Part shown: in pieces, positions 37,084 to 46,167 of the stretch | Layout: every line of letters starts with the position of its first letter | Numbering within the stretch: the stretch's first letter is position 1 | DNA from: JABDMH01 sp965223215 | GTDB taxonomy: Bacteria; Bacteroidota; Bacteroidia; Chitinophagales; Saprospiraceae | Reading direction: 5' to 3' | Assembly: GCA_965223215.1 (NCBI GenBank) | Contig: CBDCVZ010000010.1 | Coordinates: forward strand, 6,696,001 to 6,760,000 | DNA: 64,000 nucleotides | Program-made: the position numbers and the translations under genes | The notes under the pieces: generated by a model | The model's database searches: none | Told to the model about the DNA's origin: nothing | Seen by the model: the letters and a program-made list of their open reading frames with translations, nothing else

Positions 37084-38130
37084 TTAGCAGTCCAAATGTA
37101 GCAATCCGTTCTGTCTTGAAGAGGATGATCTGATAATTAACTGACTTTGCAATACGATTCGCTGAGAAACTCGATCCTCCCTTGGTGTTTCGATCTCTTC
37201 CAGGAGTAGTTCCGCTGCTTTTCGGCCCATTTCCACGCTGTGTTGGTCGATCGAGGTAAGGGTGGGGTTGACAAAGGATGAAAACTCCTTATTGGCAAAA
37301 CCCACCACACCAACGTCCCTAGGCACTGCGTAGTTATTTTGCTGAAGGTATTGTATGGCACCAATGGCCGCATCATCACTGGCCGAAAAAAATGCGTCTG
37401 GAGGGCTGCTCAAATTCATCATCCGGGCTGCTCCATCACGTCCATCCTCTAATCGGAGGTCGCAAATTGAAACATACTCGTCATCCACGGGCAGATTGTA
37501 CTTTTGGCATGCTGTCCGATAGCCCTCAAACCGGTTCTTGTATATCCGGATATGGGTAGGTCCGGCGAAGTGCGCGATGCGACGATAACCTTGCTGGAGC
37601 AAATGTTCGACCGCTGAGATTGCAGCCCGCGCATCATCGATCTCGATGCTGCTGGTATTCAGATCCATAGCAACCCGGTCAAAGAAGACAACGGGAATGT
37701 CGTCATGTAGCAAATTTCTGAAGTGATCAAGGCGTTGGGTGCCTTTGGCAATAGACACTAAAATCCCGTCAATGCGTGCCTGAATAAAGGTTTGAATACT
37801 GCTTACTTCTTTTTCGAAAGATTCGTGTGATTGACCGAAAATCACATTGTAGCCACGCTGAACAGCTACTTCCTCTACGCCGTGCATCACTTCTGAAAAA
37901 ATACTGCTGTTGGACGTTGGTATTAGAACACCAAGAATTCTACTTCGTCCCTTTCGCAGTGCGGAGGCTATGTGATTGGGTTGGTACTTCCATCTTTGTG
38001 AGAGTGCCAGTACTTTTTTCTTGGTCGCCTCTTTTACCCGGGGATCGTTGCCCAACGCCCGCGAAACCGTGGCAGCAGATATATTCAATTCTTTTGCCAG
38101 GTCATAAATGGTTATTCTTTTCTTAGTCAT
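37084..38130 (-). CDS. LacI-family transcriptional regulator
   Basis: A 348-residue regulator. The N-terminal helix-turn-helix (ITIYDLAKELNISAATVSRALG, residues 5-27) is followed by the hinge (YQPNHIASALRKGRSRILGVL) and a periplasmic-binding-protein-like effector domain. LacI regulators usually sense sugars or related metabolites in the cytoplasm. Its stop is two bases from the start of the TonB-type receptor, implying one transcript and probably self- and receptor control. The SSADH-like gene lies upstream on the same strand, 114 bases away. Confidence 0.93.
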   Translation of the reverse strand: MTKKRITIYDLAKELNISAATVSRALGNDPRVKEATKKKVLALSQRWKYQPNHIASALRKGRSRILGVLIPTSNSSIFSEVMHGVEEVAVQRGYNVIFGQSHESFEKEVSSIQTFIQARIDGILVSIAKGTQRLDHFRNLLHDDIPVVFFDRVAMDLNTSSIEIDDARAAISAVEHLLQQGYRRIAHFAGPTHIRIYKNRFEGYRTACQKYNLPVDDEYVSICDLRLEDGRDGAARMMNLSSPPDAFFSASDDAAIGAIQYLQQNNYAVPRDVGVVGFANKEFSSFVNPTLTSIDQHSVEMGRKAAELLLEEIETPREDRVSQRIVLQSQLIIRSSSSRQNGLLHLDC

Positions 38131-38244
38131 GTGGCAAAAAATGGACTCCTTGAAGATACTGATTCTGCTGCCTAATTGAAGATCTGGGGTACGCTGATTA
38201 TCTACTTTAAATGGCGCAGGGGTCGCACAAATTCAAGGGATTAC

Positions 38245-39612
38245 TCAAGCTTGATATATGGTCTTGATGTTCATAAACTCTTGGATACCATGCATACTCA
38301 ACTCCCTGCCGAATCCACTTTCCTTAATGCCACCGAAAGGTAGTCGAGGATCAGATTTCACCTGGGCATTGATGAAACAGCACCCCGCCTCAATGTGATC
38401 TTTCGCCAATGTCAAGGCGCGCCCATGGTCTTGTGAGAAGATGGCCGCACCAAGTCCAAAAGGGGTATCATTGGCAATCCGGCAAGCCTCACGCTCGTTT
38501 TTGGCTTTGATCACGGTTGCGACTGGGCCAAATAATTCTTCCTGGTAAGCGGGGGCATTCTCTTGGTCACCAACGATGATGGTGCCAGGGTAAAACGAAT
38601 CGGAGAGATGATTCGGCTTGAATCCACCCACCACAAGACGGTATCCGCTGGCCAAACTCTCGGTAACTTGCCGGTGCAAGTCATCGCGAAAATCCGGTGA
38701 TGCCAATGGAGCAAGCGTAGTTTCCTTTTCGAAGGGGTTGCCCAGGTGGTAATCGCTGATGATTGCCTGAAAAAGCTCTAAAAAGTCATCAAAGACGGAG
38801 GCATCGACAATAAATCGCTTGGCACCAATGCAACTTTGGCCGGCATTAAGCATTCTTGCCTTGGCGCATATTTGCGCCGCCTTCTCGATATCTGCATCAC
38901 TCAACACAAGGTAGGGGTCACTGCCTCCTAGCTCCAGCACGGTTTTTTTCAGGTGCGCACCAGCCGCACCAGCAACCGCCCTTCCTGCTGTCCCGCTGCC
39001 CGTCAGGGTAACAGCCTTAATCCGATCATCTGCGATGACACCCGTCACTCGTTCACTCTCAAGCAGAAGTGTGCTGAAAGACCCCTCATCAAAACCTGCC
39101 TCCGCAAAAACCTCTTGGATCATAAGCGCACATCTTGATACATTGGAAGCGTGTTTGAGAAGGCCGGTATTTCCTGCCATTAATGTGGGTGCAGCAAACC
39201 TAAAGACCTGCCAAAAAGGGAAGTTCCAGGGCATGACCGCCAGGATCGTTCCTATCGGCCGGAAGCAAATGAAACTTTTTGAGGCGTCCGTCGCCACCGT
39301 TCTATCGGCTAAAAATGAAGCAGCATGGTCGGCATAATATCGGCATACCCAGGCACATTTTTCGATTTCTGCAAGGCTTTCTTGGTAGAGTTTACCCATC
39401 TCAAGGGTTATCGTCCTGGCATATTTCTCCCGGTTGGTTAGGAGAACATCAGCAGCTTTATGCATTCTCTCTGCCCGCCACTCAAACGATCGCAACTTGT
39501 ATGAAGCAAACATCGCTTCGTGTGTTTGCAATATTTGCTCCAGCTCACCATCCTGAAGCGGCTGGAACTCTTCCAACAACTCCTGAGTATACGGATTAAT
39601 GGATCTCAACAT
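38245..39612 (-). CDS. NAD(P)-dependent aldehyde dehydrogenase, succinate-semialdehyde-like
   Basis: A 455-residue aldehyde dehydrogenase, cytoplasmic. Catalytic residues are present: N130 (MPWNFPFWQV), E227 (LELGGSDPYLVL) and nucleophile C261 (NAGQSCIGAKRFIV). A cofactor GSGTAGRAVA stretch and the C-terminal PFGGIKESGFGRELS are typical. The short length with no N-terminal extension fits the GabD/Sad succinate-semialdehyde dehydrogenase group; that substrate is inferred from family resemblance only. Upstream of the LacI-receptor pair. Confidence 0.88.
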   Translation of the reverse strand: MLRSINPYTQELLEEFQPLQDGELEQILQTHEAMFASYKLRSFEWRAERMHKAADVLLTNREKYARTITLEMGKLYQESLAEIEKCAWVCRYYADHAASFLADRTVATDASKSFICFRPIGTILAVMPWNFPFWQVFRFAAPTLMAGNTGLLKHASNVSRCALMIQEVFAEAGFDEGSFSTLLLESERVTGVIADDRIKAVTLTGSGTAGRAVAGAAGAHLKKTVLELGGSDPYLVLSDADIEKAAQICAKARMLNAGQSCIGAKRFIVDASVFDDFLELFQAIISDYHLGNPFEKETTLAPLASPDFRDDLHRQVTESLASGYRLVVGGFKPNHLSDSFYPGTIIVGDQENAPAYQEELFGPVATVIKAKNEREACRIANDTPFGLGAAIFSQDHGRALTLAKDHIEAGCCFINAQVKSDPRLPFGGIKESGFGRELSMHGIQEFMNIKTIYQA

Positions 39613-39751
39613 GGAATTCCTGACTTCAAAATTATACGCCCAGGTAAAATAGATCTTCCTCAGTTTCTATTAAACTGATTTGCGACTGCCAAAAATCTAA
39701 TGAATAATCCCATTGGGGACAAGGCCTTCGGTCAAATTTATTTCTCAGATT

Positions 39752-40618
39752 TTAACCGTTGGCTTGACCATAGTTTTTCCGCCGGTAAAAGGTTTGCAGT
39801 TTTCTCACGGATCGATCCCTAATTTGCCGAATTCTTTCTTTGCTAATGTCCAATTCGTCTGCGATATCGGTCAACGACTTCGGATATTCCGCATCGATGC
39901 CAAAGTAGGATCGAACAACGAAGGCCTGCTTGGGGTCCAGCATTTCGAGCATTTGATCAACCTCTTGCCTGTTGGTCTCGTGGACTACGAGATTTTCATC
40001 AGGTGTGGCCTGGGTAGTGTCTGCAATAAGTGCAGCCATGGTGGTGTCGCTGTCCTCGTTAAGTTTGGCATCGATCGAGGCACATTTTTGCATGCTTCTG
40101 ATGGTCGCCTCTACCCTGGATTCTTTCATGTCCAGTCCAGTGGCAATTTCGTGGATCTCCGGTTCCCGTTCATTATGCTGCATGAAATCGGACTGGAAGC
40201 GAGTGATTTTACTACCCACGCTTTGAATGTTTACAGGTGTGCGGATCTTACGAGATTTCTCATTGAGTGCGGATAGAATGGACTGTCTAATCCACCATAC
40301 GGCATACGAAATAAACTTAAAGCCACGGGTCGGATCAAAGCGCTTTGCAGCCTTGACCAAACCGAGGTTGCCTTCATTGATCAAACTCACCAGGGGGAAT
40401 CCACAATCTTGGTATTTCTTTGCTACCGAGACTACAAATCGCAAATTGTGTTTTACAATTTTGTCAATAACCTCATTTGGATGCTCCGATCTTTGCATAA
40501 AAAGATTGTATTCTTCTTCGGGAGTGAGAATATCGTATTGAGCAATTTCACGTAAATAGTGGTCGAGGGAACGTTCGTCGCGGCGTGTTATGGTTGGAGT
40601 GATCTTGATCGATCTCAT
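39752..40618 (-). CDS. RpoD/SigA-type sigma-70 family factor
   Basis: A 288-residue sigma-70 factor of Bacteroidota length. Region 1.2-2 reads SLDHYLREIAQYDILTPEEE and INEGNLGLVKAAKRFDPTRGFKFISYAVWWIRQSIL, the core-binding and -10 segments. Region 4 has SLTDIADELDISKERIRQIRDRSVRKL. Some segments differ from the housekeeping copy I know (for example SRKIRTPVNIQSV where primary factors have SRIVRLPLN), so I lean towards a second, alternative RpoD paralog. The frame also opens 16 codons upstream, but MRSIKITPTIT is the conserved start. Confidence 0.85.
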   Translation of the reverse strand: MRSIKITPTITRRDERSLDHYLREIAQYDILTPEEEYNLFMQRSEHPNEVIDKIVKHNLRFVVSVAKKYQDCGFPLVSLINEGNLGLVKAAKRFDPTRGFKFISYAVWWIRQSILSALNEKSRKIRTPVNIQSVGSKITRFQSDFMQHNEREPEIHEIATGLDMKESRVEATIRSMQKCASIDAKLNEDSDTTMAALIADTTQATPDENLVVHETNRQEVDQMLEMLDPKQAFVVRSYFGIDAEYPKSLTDIADELDISKERIRQIRDRSVRKLQTFYRRKNYGQANG

Positions 40619-40764
40619 AGTTATATTAATTGTTTTAAAAATCGAGAAAATGATTGCACATGACAATGAAGATCATGTGCAATAATTAAAGGATCTATCT
40701 AAGAGGCTGGAGCAGGCGGATCTGAATGGCACTTTCGTGATTGCCATGAAGCCCAATGAATCGA

Positions 40765-41121
40765 TCAGATCGAAACGAGATTTGAGTTGAGTTGATATTT
40801 ATCGATAATTCTTTCCGCAAAGGCTTTGTGTCCGCGTGGCGCCAGAATGTAAAAACGTCCACCTTGCTGAGCTGCCAGCGTACTCAACAATTTCCATTTT
40901 GATATTTTTCGAGACCGGTTACCAACGTCTTTGAGGGCAATTTCGACATAGTTCTTTCTAGTTCTTTGAATGCCGGTTAAATCGGGTGTAAAAGTGTCAC
41001 CGCTGTTTTGCAAAGTGAAGGAAGTTGGATTTTCGTAATCCTCATGTACTGATTTGATAGAGTTGAGCCCTTTGCTTTCAGCCCACTGAATGGCTTTTTC
41101 AATCCATTTGTTATTTTTCAT
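40765..41121 (-). CDS. Small protein, possible PD-(D/E)xK-like nuclease fold
   Basis: A 118-residue cytoplasmic protein with no recognised family name. A segment TPDLTGIQRTRKNYVEIALKD places D47, E60 and K64 in a pattern loosely resembling PD-(D/E)xK nucleases, and GGRFYILAPRGHKAFAERII resembles a later strand-helix pair. This fold reading is tentative. It lies between the RpoD-like gene (same strand) and the divergently read NYN-domain gene. Confidence 0.55.
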   Translation of the reverse strand: MKNNKWIEKAIQWAESKGLNSIKSVHEDYENPTSFTLQNSGDTFTPDLTGIQRTRKNYVEIALKDVGNRSRKISKWKLLSTLAAQQGGRFYILAPRGHKAFAERIIDKYQLNSNLVSI

Positions 41122-41377
41122 ATAGTTGCAAAAAAATTTAATTAGAAAATATCCAAGATTATTTGGACGCAGTAGTTGTATGGTGCTAAGAGAACCTGCT
41201 AAGTAGGGTGCAAGCGAATGCTAATATTTACCTGTCAGCGAAAACTAAATTGGAAGTGAATTGATTGGCGTCGCACCAGGTATGAAAAGTACCCGTAAGT
41301 ATTACTCATGTAATATAGACAGCAAAATCATCGTAAAAGTTCCCAGGCGGAGTAAATTTATTTACTAGTTTTAGCCA

Positions 41378-41893
41378 ATGCAAGAATATGCCCCAGTGAA
41401 AATCAACCAGGATGTGGCCATCTTGGTCGATGGTAATAATATCGAGCTATCGTTGCATCACCTGGTTAGCGCCAAAAATGCACTGATCAATTTTGATGCG
41501 TTAGTCCCCAAGTTACTCAGCAATCGGGGGTTGAGTAGATTGATCTATTTCCGAGAAGGTACAAGTATTTCCTCCAAACTAGCCTATCGCTTGCTCAACA
41601 ATTACCATGGCTCAGTAATACCGTGCTACAAGTCTGCCGATATTCCATTGACCATTAAGGCCATGCAAGTGGCTGCTAAGGTTGACACCATTATTATCAT
41701 GTCGGGAGATTCAGACTATATTGAATTGGTGCGTCATTTAAAATCAGAAGGTGTCCGGGTGGAGATAGCTGCCATTGAGGAGACGACTGCTCAGATTTTG
41801 AAGGAAGAGGCTGATTTATTCATTCCGCTGGATGAAGAGGATTGTTTCGTTCTTCAGAACCCCGACAAGAAACGGCGTCGGAAGAAGAAATAA
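41378..41893 (+). CDS. NYN-domain (LabA/DUF88-type) putative RNase
   Basis: A 171-residue protein with a NYN domain, PIN-like fold. Signature acidic residues are in ILVDGNNIE (D18), DIPLTIKAM near residue 88, and MSGDSDYIELVRHL. These match the LabA/DUF88 group of putative metal-dependent RNases. The C-terminus is highly basic (KKRRRKKK), which would suit RNA binding. It lacks the OST-HTH domain of LabA-type fusions. RNA targets unknown. Confidence 0.88.
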   Translation: MQEYAPVKINQDVAILVDGNNIELSLHHLVSAKNALINFDALVPKLLSNRGLSRLIYFREGTSISSKLAYRLLNNYHGSVIPCYKSADIPLTIKAMQVAAKVDTIIIMSGDSDYIELVRHLKSEGVRVEIAAIEETTAQILKEEADLFIPLDEEDCFVLQNPDKKRRRKKK

Positions 41894-41925
41894 AGCAAAG
41901 ATCTTTAAGGTACTTGCGAGAACGC

Positions 41926-42288
41926 CTAACTTTCTGAGATGGATGCTAAAAATTCACTGGCATCAAAGAGACCATCGCATCCTGAAGCGGACACCAAATA
42001 GCCCTTCAGGCCTCCACGGGTGCTAATACGACAGTAGATAATGGAATCTTGTGCATCATCAGGATCAGTAAACTTCTGTTTAAAGTCAATGTGAAGCTCG
42101 TGTGGTTCATAGTATTGACCATTCCCTAAGATTCTACCATTTCGCCAGACAAATCGCCTCCAATAACCTTCTTCCTTACCCCTGATTATTTGTTCAATCA
42201 AACTTCCCTCAGTCGGCATAGCCAGGTCGCCTGAGCCGGTAGAGGAGTTAGAATCAGAATGATGTGGATGCTTTAGTTCTAGTGTCAT
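41926..42288 (-). CDS. Hypothetical protein
   Basis: A 120-residue protein from the ATG at 42288 (MTLELKHPHHSD). The open frame extends to 42429, but the extra N-terminal part is less convincing. The body contains a WRRFVWRNGRILGNGQYYEPHELHIDF stretch and GGLKGYLVSASGCDGLFDASEFLAS. No family is recognised. Its end lies 32 bases from the NYN gene, which converges on it. Confidence 0.55.
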   Translation of the reverse strand: MTLELKHPHHSDSNSSTGSGDLAMPTEGSLIEQIIRGKEEGYWRRFVWRNGRILGNGQYYEPHELHIDFKQKFTDPDDAQDSIIYCRISTRGGLKGYLVSASGCDGLFDASEFLASISES

Positions 42289-42538
42289 GGTAGAGAATGA
42301 TAACAAAAAATCTTCAAATTCGCAACTTGTGATGTTAAAAAAGGGAGGACCAGCAACGAATGGTCCAATCCCGACCAATGTTGCTTTTTCTTTGGCTTGA
42401 ATGGTAAGGGTGCCATGGTGCAGGCTCACTCAAATCTTTGGATTTTGCTATTAGTATGACCAGATCAGTTAAGAAAAGGTTCGGAGTAAAAAGGTGAAGT
42501 GATTTGAAATGGAGTGGCTCCTTTTGATTCAAGATTTG

Positions 42539-42572
42539 GCGAGTCAATCAAAAACGTCGACGTTTGCGAGTC
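42539..42572 (-). terminator. Palindrome after the VCBS lipoprotein gene
   Basis: A 14-base perfect palindrome AAACGTCGACGTTT at 42552-42565 lies just past the VCBS gene (reverse strand), and the T-run that follows in that direction is short (TTTTT counting the stem). It is flanked by direct 7-base repeats GCGAGTC at 42539-42545 and 42566-42572. It could be a weak terminator or a binding site. Confidence 0.35.
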
Positions 42573-42578
42573 CGGAGC

Positions 42579-45500
42579 CTAAAGTGTTTTATCTCTAGTT
42601 GATCTCGTCTTAATCAGTTGTAAGAAATCATCATTCTTCGCAGCGAGTAGATGTGGCTCACCCTTGATTTTGATTAATTCAAGCCCCCGGACGTCACCTA
42701 TTATTTTTAAACCCGATTGTAAGTAAGTCCAGGGCATGAAGTTACCTTGGCCATCTCCAGTCATTAACAGGCCAAAGCTGGCATCATTTCTCGGGGTTTC
42801 AACCTCTGCATGGTAGAGGTTTCCAGCTAGGACAATGTCTTCATGGTCGTCGCCATTAAAATCGTATACCACAAATTTATTAATGCTAGATATTTGTGCG
42901 AGCTGTGGTAGTGGTTTAGGAATAAATGTTCCCTCACGATTTTCTAGTAAAATACTGGCAAAAGAAGTAATCTCATAACTGAGTGACTCTTCGAGGAGTT
43001 TGGTGGTATAGATTTGATTGAGCGTGGCAGATGCAAAGGAATTGTAGTCTTGAAATTTGGCTTTGATGGCAGGCATTTGTTCTGAGGAGCATTGTCGCCC
43101 CCGCACTGGAAATTCAGTGTCACCCTTTTGATAGCTCAAAACGATGTCTGGCGTTTTGTTTTGATCAAAATCATTTAAATAGATCTTGAATGGCTCAGTT
43201 TCGCTTGCTTGATATTTATAATTCTTTCCCAAGTTTCCAACAAGTAAGTCCATGTCACCATCTTTGTCAAAATCGCCCTGTTGTACGTCAAACCACCAGC
43301 CGCGGGGTGAACCTGATTTAAATACTTGATCGGTGACATCCTGAAAGGTGCCACGATTGTTCTTAAAGCACTTAATCGGCATCCACTCACCGACCACGAC
43401 TAGGTCTTCCCAATGGTCGCCATCAAAATCAGTCCAAACGGCTGCTGTGACCAGGCCGAGTTCCTCCAGCCCTGGAAGCGATTGATCGGTCACATCCACG
43501 AACTTAATCCCACTTGCTGAGCTGTTATTTTGCAGAAGATAGGAATTGGCGGGATATGGATATTTTTGCGGGATCAGACGACCTCCGACAAATAGATCAA
43601 GGTCGCCATCCTGATCAAAGTCACAACTGGTCACTTCAAGACCGCTGATCTTGATCGACGGCAGAGCATCGGGATTCCTCACAAAACTACCGCCCCCAAC
43701 ATTCTCGTAGAGGCGATCTTCAAATCCATCTGAATTCGACTTAAATTCATTTCCACCACTGGCGATGTAAAAATCTTGATCTCCGTCTCCATCAGCATCA
43801 AAGATTTCAATGCCCAGGTCTTCATGATACTTATCGTGCGTCAGGTCAGGAATGTTCAGCGCTTTAAACTCGCCGGAATTGGTCTGAATAAATACCTCGG
43901 ATGGTTGGCCAATCGCACCACCGACAATAAAATCATCGAGGTCATCACCATTTAAATCACCGACCGCCAAAGCTGGTCCCAAGGTGGAATTTTTATGCGG
44001 TAACAGCACTTCTGTTTCAAAATCATTAAAGGGGTTTTCCTTGTGCTCAAACAAAGGTGGTTCAGATAGGGTCGTAAAGATGGTTTGAGCGTGTTTTTGT
44101 GGCGTATTTATTTTCGATTTGGTCGTGTTAGAAGGCTCATAGGCGAGTTGGAGGTGTTGATTAACCTCAACATTAACCAGTTTTGACGAATGTCCATTTG
44201 ACCACAAAACCACGACGCTATCTATGCTTGATGTGGCACCCAAGCCAAAATGCAATTGAGGAGATACGGATGATAAATATCCCCGCACGACATTATGTTC
44301 TTGCATTTGCATTCGACCATCTGTGTAAATCTTAACCCTACTACCTTCTGGTAAGATCTGCTTATTACCTATCAGCTCTACAACAAGATAATTTTGCCCC
44401 TGGCTGTTATTGCGAAAAATACTTGCCACATCCTCCAGGTTGTTGATCACCAGATCGAGATCGCCATCATTATCAAGATCTGAATAAGCCATTCCATTGG
44501 AGAAAGTCTTTTCCTCAAAGCCCCAGCTGGTGGCGAGATTGGTAAAAGTCAAATCACCATTATTCACGTACATATAGTTACTCAGCTTTTCGGAGGGCAA
44601 CTGATCCAGGTAGTTTAATAAGCCAACTTCATCCTCCTTTCCCTTATAGTCTGGATCGTTTTCCATTTTGTTAAAAAAGGATTTATGCTGTGCATAAAAG
44701 TCTTTATTATTGACGTCGCGTCTAATGCCATTAGTTACGAACAAATCCTTCCAACCATCATTGTTAAAATCCACCAGCAAACCACCCCAGCTCCAATCAG
44801 TGGAAGAAACTCCTGCTAACCTGGAAACATTGCTAAAAAGAGGCAATTCTTGGTCCGTATTTCCCCGATTTAATTGCAGAGAATTTTGCATGTACTGATG
44901 ATGTAATCCCAGGTCTACCGATTGGTAGAAAGCATCGGGATCCATGGACGACATATTGGCTTTTGACCGGAAATTATCATCGGCCGACATATCCAGCTGA
45001 AAAATGTCCATCAAGCCGTCATTATTAAAATCTGCGACATCGGCACCCATTCCGAAAAAGGAAGTCTGTTGAAGGCAGGTTTGAATTTGATTGGTAAAGG
45101 TGCCATCTTGATTATTAATGAATAAAAAATCGGGTGCATTAAAATCATTGGAAATAAATAAATCAGGGTATCCATCATTATTTACGTCCGAGGCAACAAC
45201 ACCTAAACTCAAGCCAAAAGATCTCAATCCTGACACATCGGTTACATCGGTAAAGTGATCTCCATCATTTCGGTAGAGACGATCAGAATCTTCAGGTGGA
45301 TGATTATCCAGCATGTAATGATAATATTCGACGGGAGCAGTGAAACTAGTGGGTGGATAGGTGATGACATAAAGGTCTAGGTCATTGTCCTTATCGAAAT
45401 CGAAGAAAACGGCGTGCATACTGATGCCGTCACAATCGATGCCATAGGCCGCAGCACTTTCGGTGAAGGTATTATCTTGATTATTGATAAAAAGTTGATT

Positions 45501-45953
45501 GTTGTTGGGTCCAAATTTTCCTCCCACCGAGCAATAGATATCTAGGTAACCATCCCGGTTAATATCGACAAAGGTGGTGCCTGAATACCATCTTTCATCT
45601 CCAGTCACACCCGCCGAAATAGAAATGTCTTCAAATTTCCAATCACCCTTATTTAGGTACAATTTATTGGAGACCATATTGCCCGTGAAAAATATGTCTT
45701 CCAAGCCATCGTTATTGATGTCTCCCACGGAGACGCCGCCACCCAAATACATATATGGATAGGTGAAGTAATTGTATTTATTGGTTTCAGTCAATTTATT
45801 GATAAAATGAATGCCGGTATCCGGCGCAGCGAGTTTTGAAAACTGAGTTTTTGGACGTTGGTCACAAGAACTGATCAAGGTGAAAAACACCAGTACTAGT
45901 AAAGGTGTTTGCAAAGTTGCTAGTTGTGACTTTTTTGTTATCAGATGACTCAT
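42579..45953 (-). CDS. VCBS-repeat lipoprotein with ASPIC/UnbV domain
   Basis: An 1124-residue lipoprotein; the signal peptide ends in the lipobox LISSC (cysteine about residue 30). The mature protein is a run of FG-GAP/VCBS repeats with calcium-binding-like DxNxDG cores (DINNDGLEDI, DINRDGYLDI, DFNNDGWKDL, DLDNDGDLDL and more) forming a beta-propeller. An ASPIC/UnbV segment (about 520-600: EGSRVKIYTDG, VVLWSNG) is followed by another propeller block. This architecture resembles CRTAC1. Such genes often sit next to SusCD pairs in Bacteroidota (known context); role unknown. A terminator separates it from susD. Confidence 0.9.
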   Translation of the reverse strand: MSHLITKKSQLATLQTPLLVLVFFTLISSCDQRPKTQFSKLAAPDTGIHFINKLTETNKYNYFTYPYMYLGGGVSVGDINNDGLEDIFFTGNMVSNKLYLNKGDWKFEDISISAGVTGDERWYSGTTFVDINRDGYLDIYCSVGGKFGPNNNQLFINNQDNTFTESAAAYGIDCDGISMHAVFFDFDKDNDLDLYVITYPPTSFTAPVEYYHYMLDNHPPEDSDRLYRNDGDHFTDVTDVSGLRSFGLSLGVVASDVNNDGYPDLFISNDFNAPDFLFINNQDGTFTNQIQTCLQQTSFFGMGADVADFNNDGLMDIFQLDMSADDNFRSKANMSSMDPDAFYQSVDLGLHHQYMQNSLQLNRGNTDQELPLFSNVSRLAGVSSTDWSWGGLLVDFNNDGWKDLFVTNGIRRDVNNKDFYAQHKSFFNKMENDPDYKGKEDEVGLLNYLDQLPSEKLSNYMYVNNGDLTFTNLATSWGFEEKTFSNGMAYSDLDNDGDLDLVINNLEDVASIFRNNSQGQNYLVVELIGNKQILPEGSRVKIYTDGRMQMQEHNVVRGYLSSVSPQLHFGLGATSSIDSVVVLWSNGHSSKLVNVEVNQHLQLAYEPSNTTKSKINTPQKHAQTIFTTLSEPPLFEHKENPFNDFETEVLLPHKNSTLGPALAVGDLNGDDLDDFIVGGAIGQPSEVFIQTNSGEFKALNIPDLTHDKYHEDLGIEIFDADGDGDQDFYIASGGNEFKSNSDGFEDRLYENVGGGSFVRNPDALPSIKISGLEVTSCDFDQDGDLDLFVGGRLIPQKYPYPANSYLLQNNSSASGIKFVDVTDQSLPGLEELGLVTAAVWTDFDGDHWEDLVVVGEWMPIKCFKNNRGTFQDVTDQVFKSGSPRGWWFDVQQGDFDKDGDMDLLVGNLGKNYKYQASETEPFKIYLNDFDQNKTPDIVLSYQKGDTEFPVRGRQCSSEQMPAIKAKFQDYNSFASATLNQIYTTKLLEESLSYEITSFASILLENREGTFIPKPLPQLAQISSINKFVVYDFNGDDHEDIVLAGNLYHAEVETPRNDASFGLLMTGDGQGNFMPWTYLQSGLKIIGDVRGLELIKIKGEPHLLAAKNDDFLQLIKTRSTRDKTL

Positions 45954-46108
45954 GAGATCTCGTAAAATTTAGCGAATTCCTAAATCAAGCACCTATCTGT
46001 TGCTTCTTATGGATCAGATGCAAGGTAGTAATTCACCCAGTTTTCGCGAAAAGTTTGAGGCCAACTTCAATGTACAGAAGTATTGAATGAAAGGCCATGA
46101 TCTATGGC

Positions 46109-46143
46109 AAAAAAATAACCCTTACGGTGATGTAAGGGCTATT
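46109..46143 (-). terminator. Strong intrinsic terminator after susD
   Basis: Read on the reverse strand, AATAGCCCTTAC pairs with GTAAGGGTTATT across a six-base loop (12 bp, one G-U), followed by a seven-T run. It lies 24 bases past the susD stop and should end most susC-susD transcripts before the VCBS lipoprotein gene. Confidence 0.85.
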
Positions 46144-46167
46144 TTGATAACTAGTTTTTTTTGAGCA

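Noticed and set aside
39713..40276. A 187-codon forward frame opposite the RpoD-like gene
   Set aside because: It is antisense to a strongly conserved sigma factor and shows no recognisable motifs, so it is a shadow.
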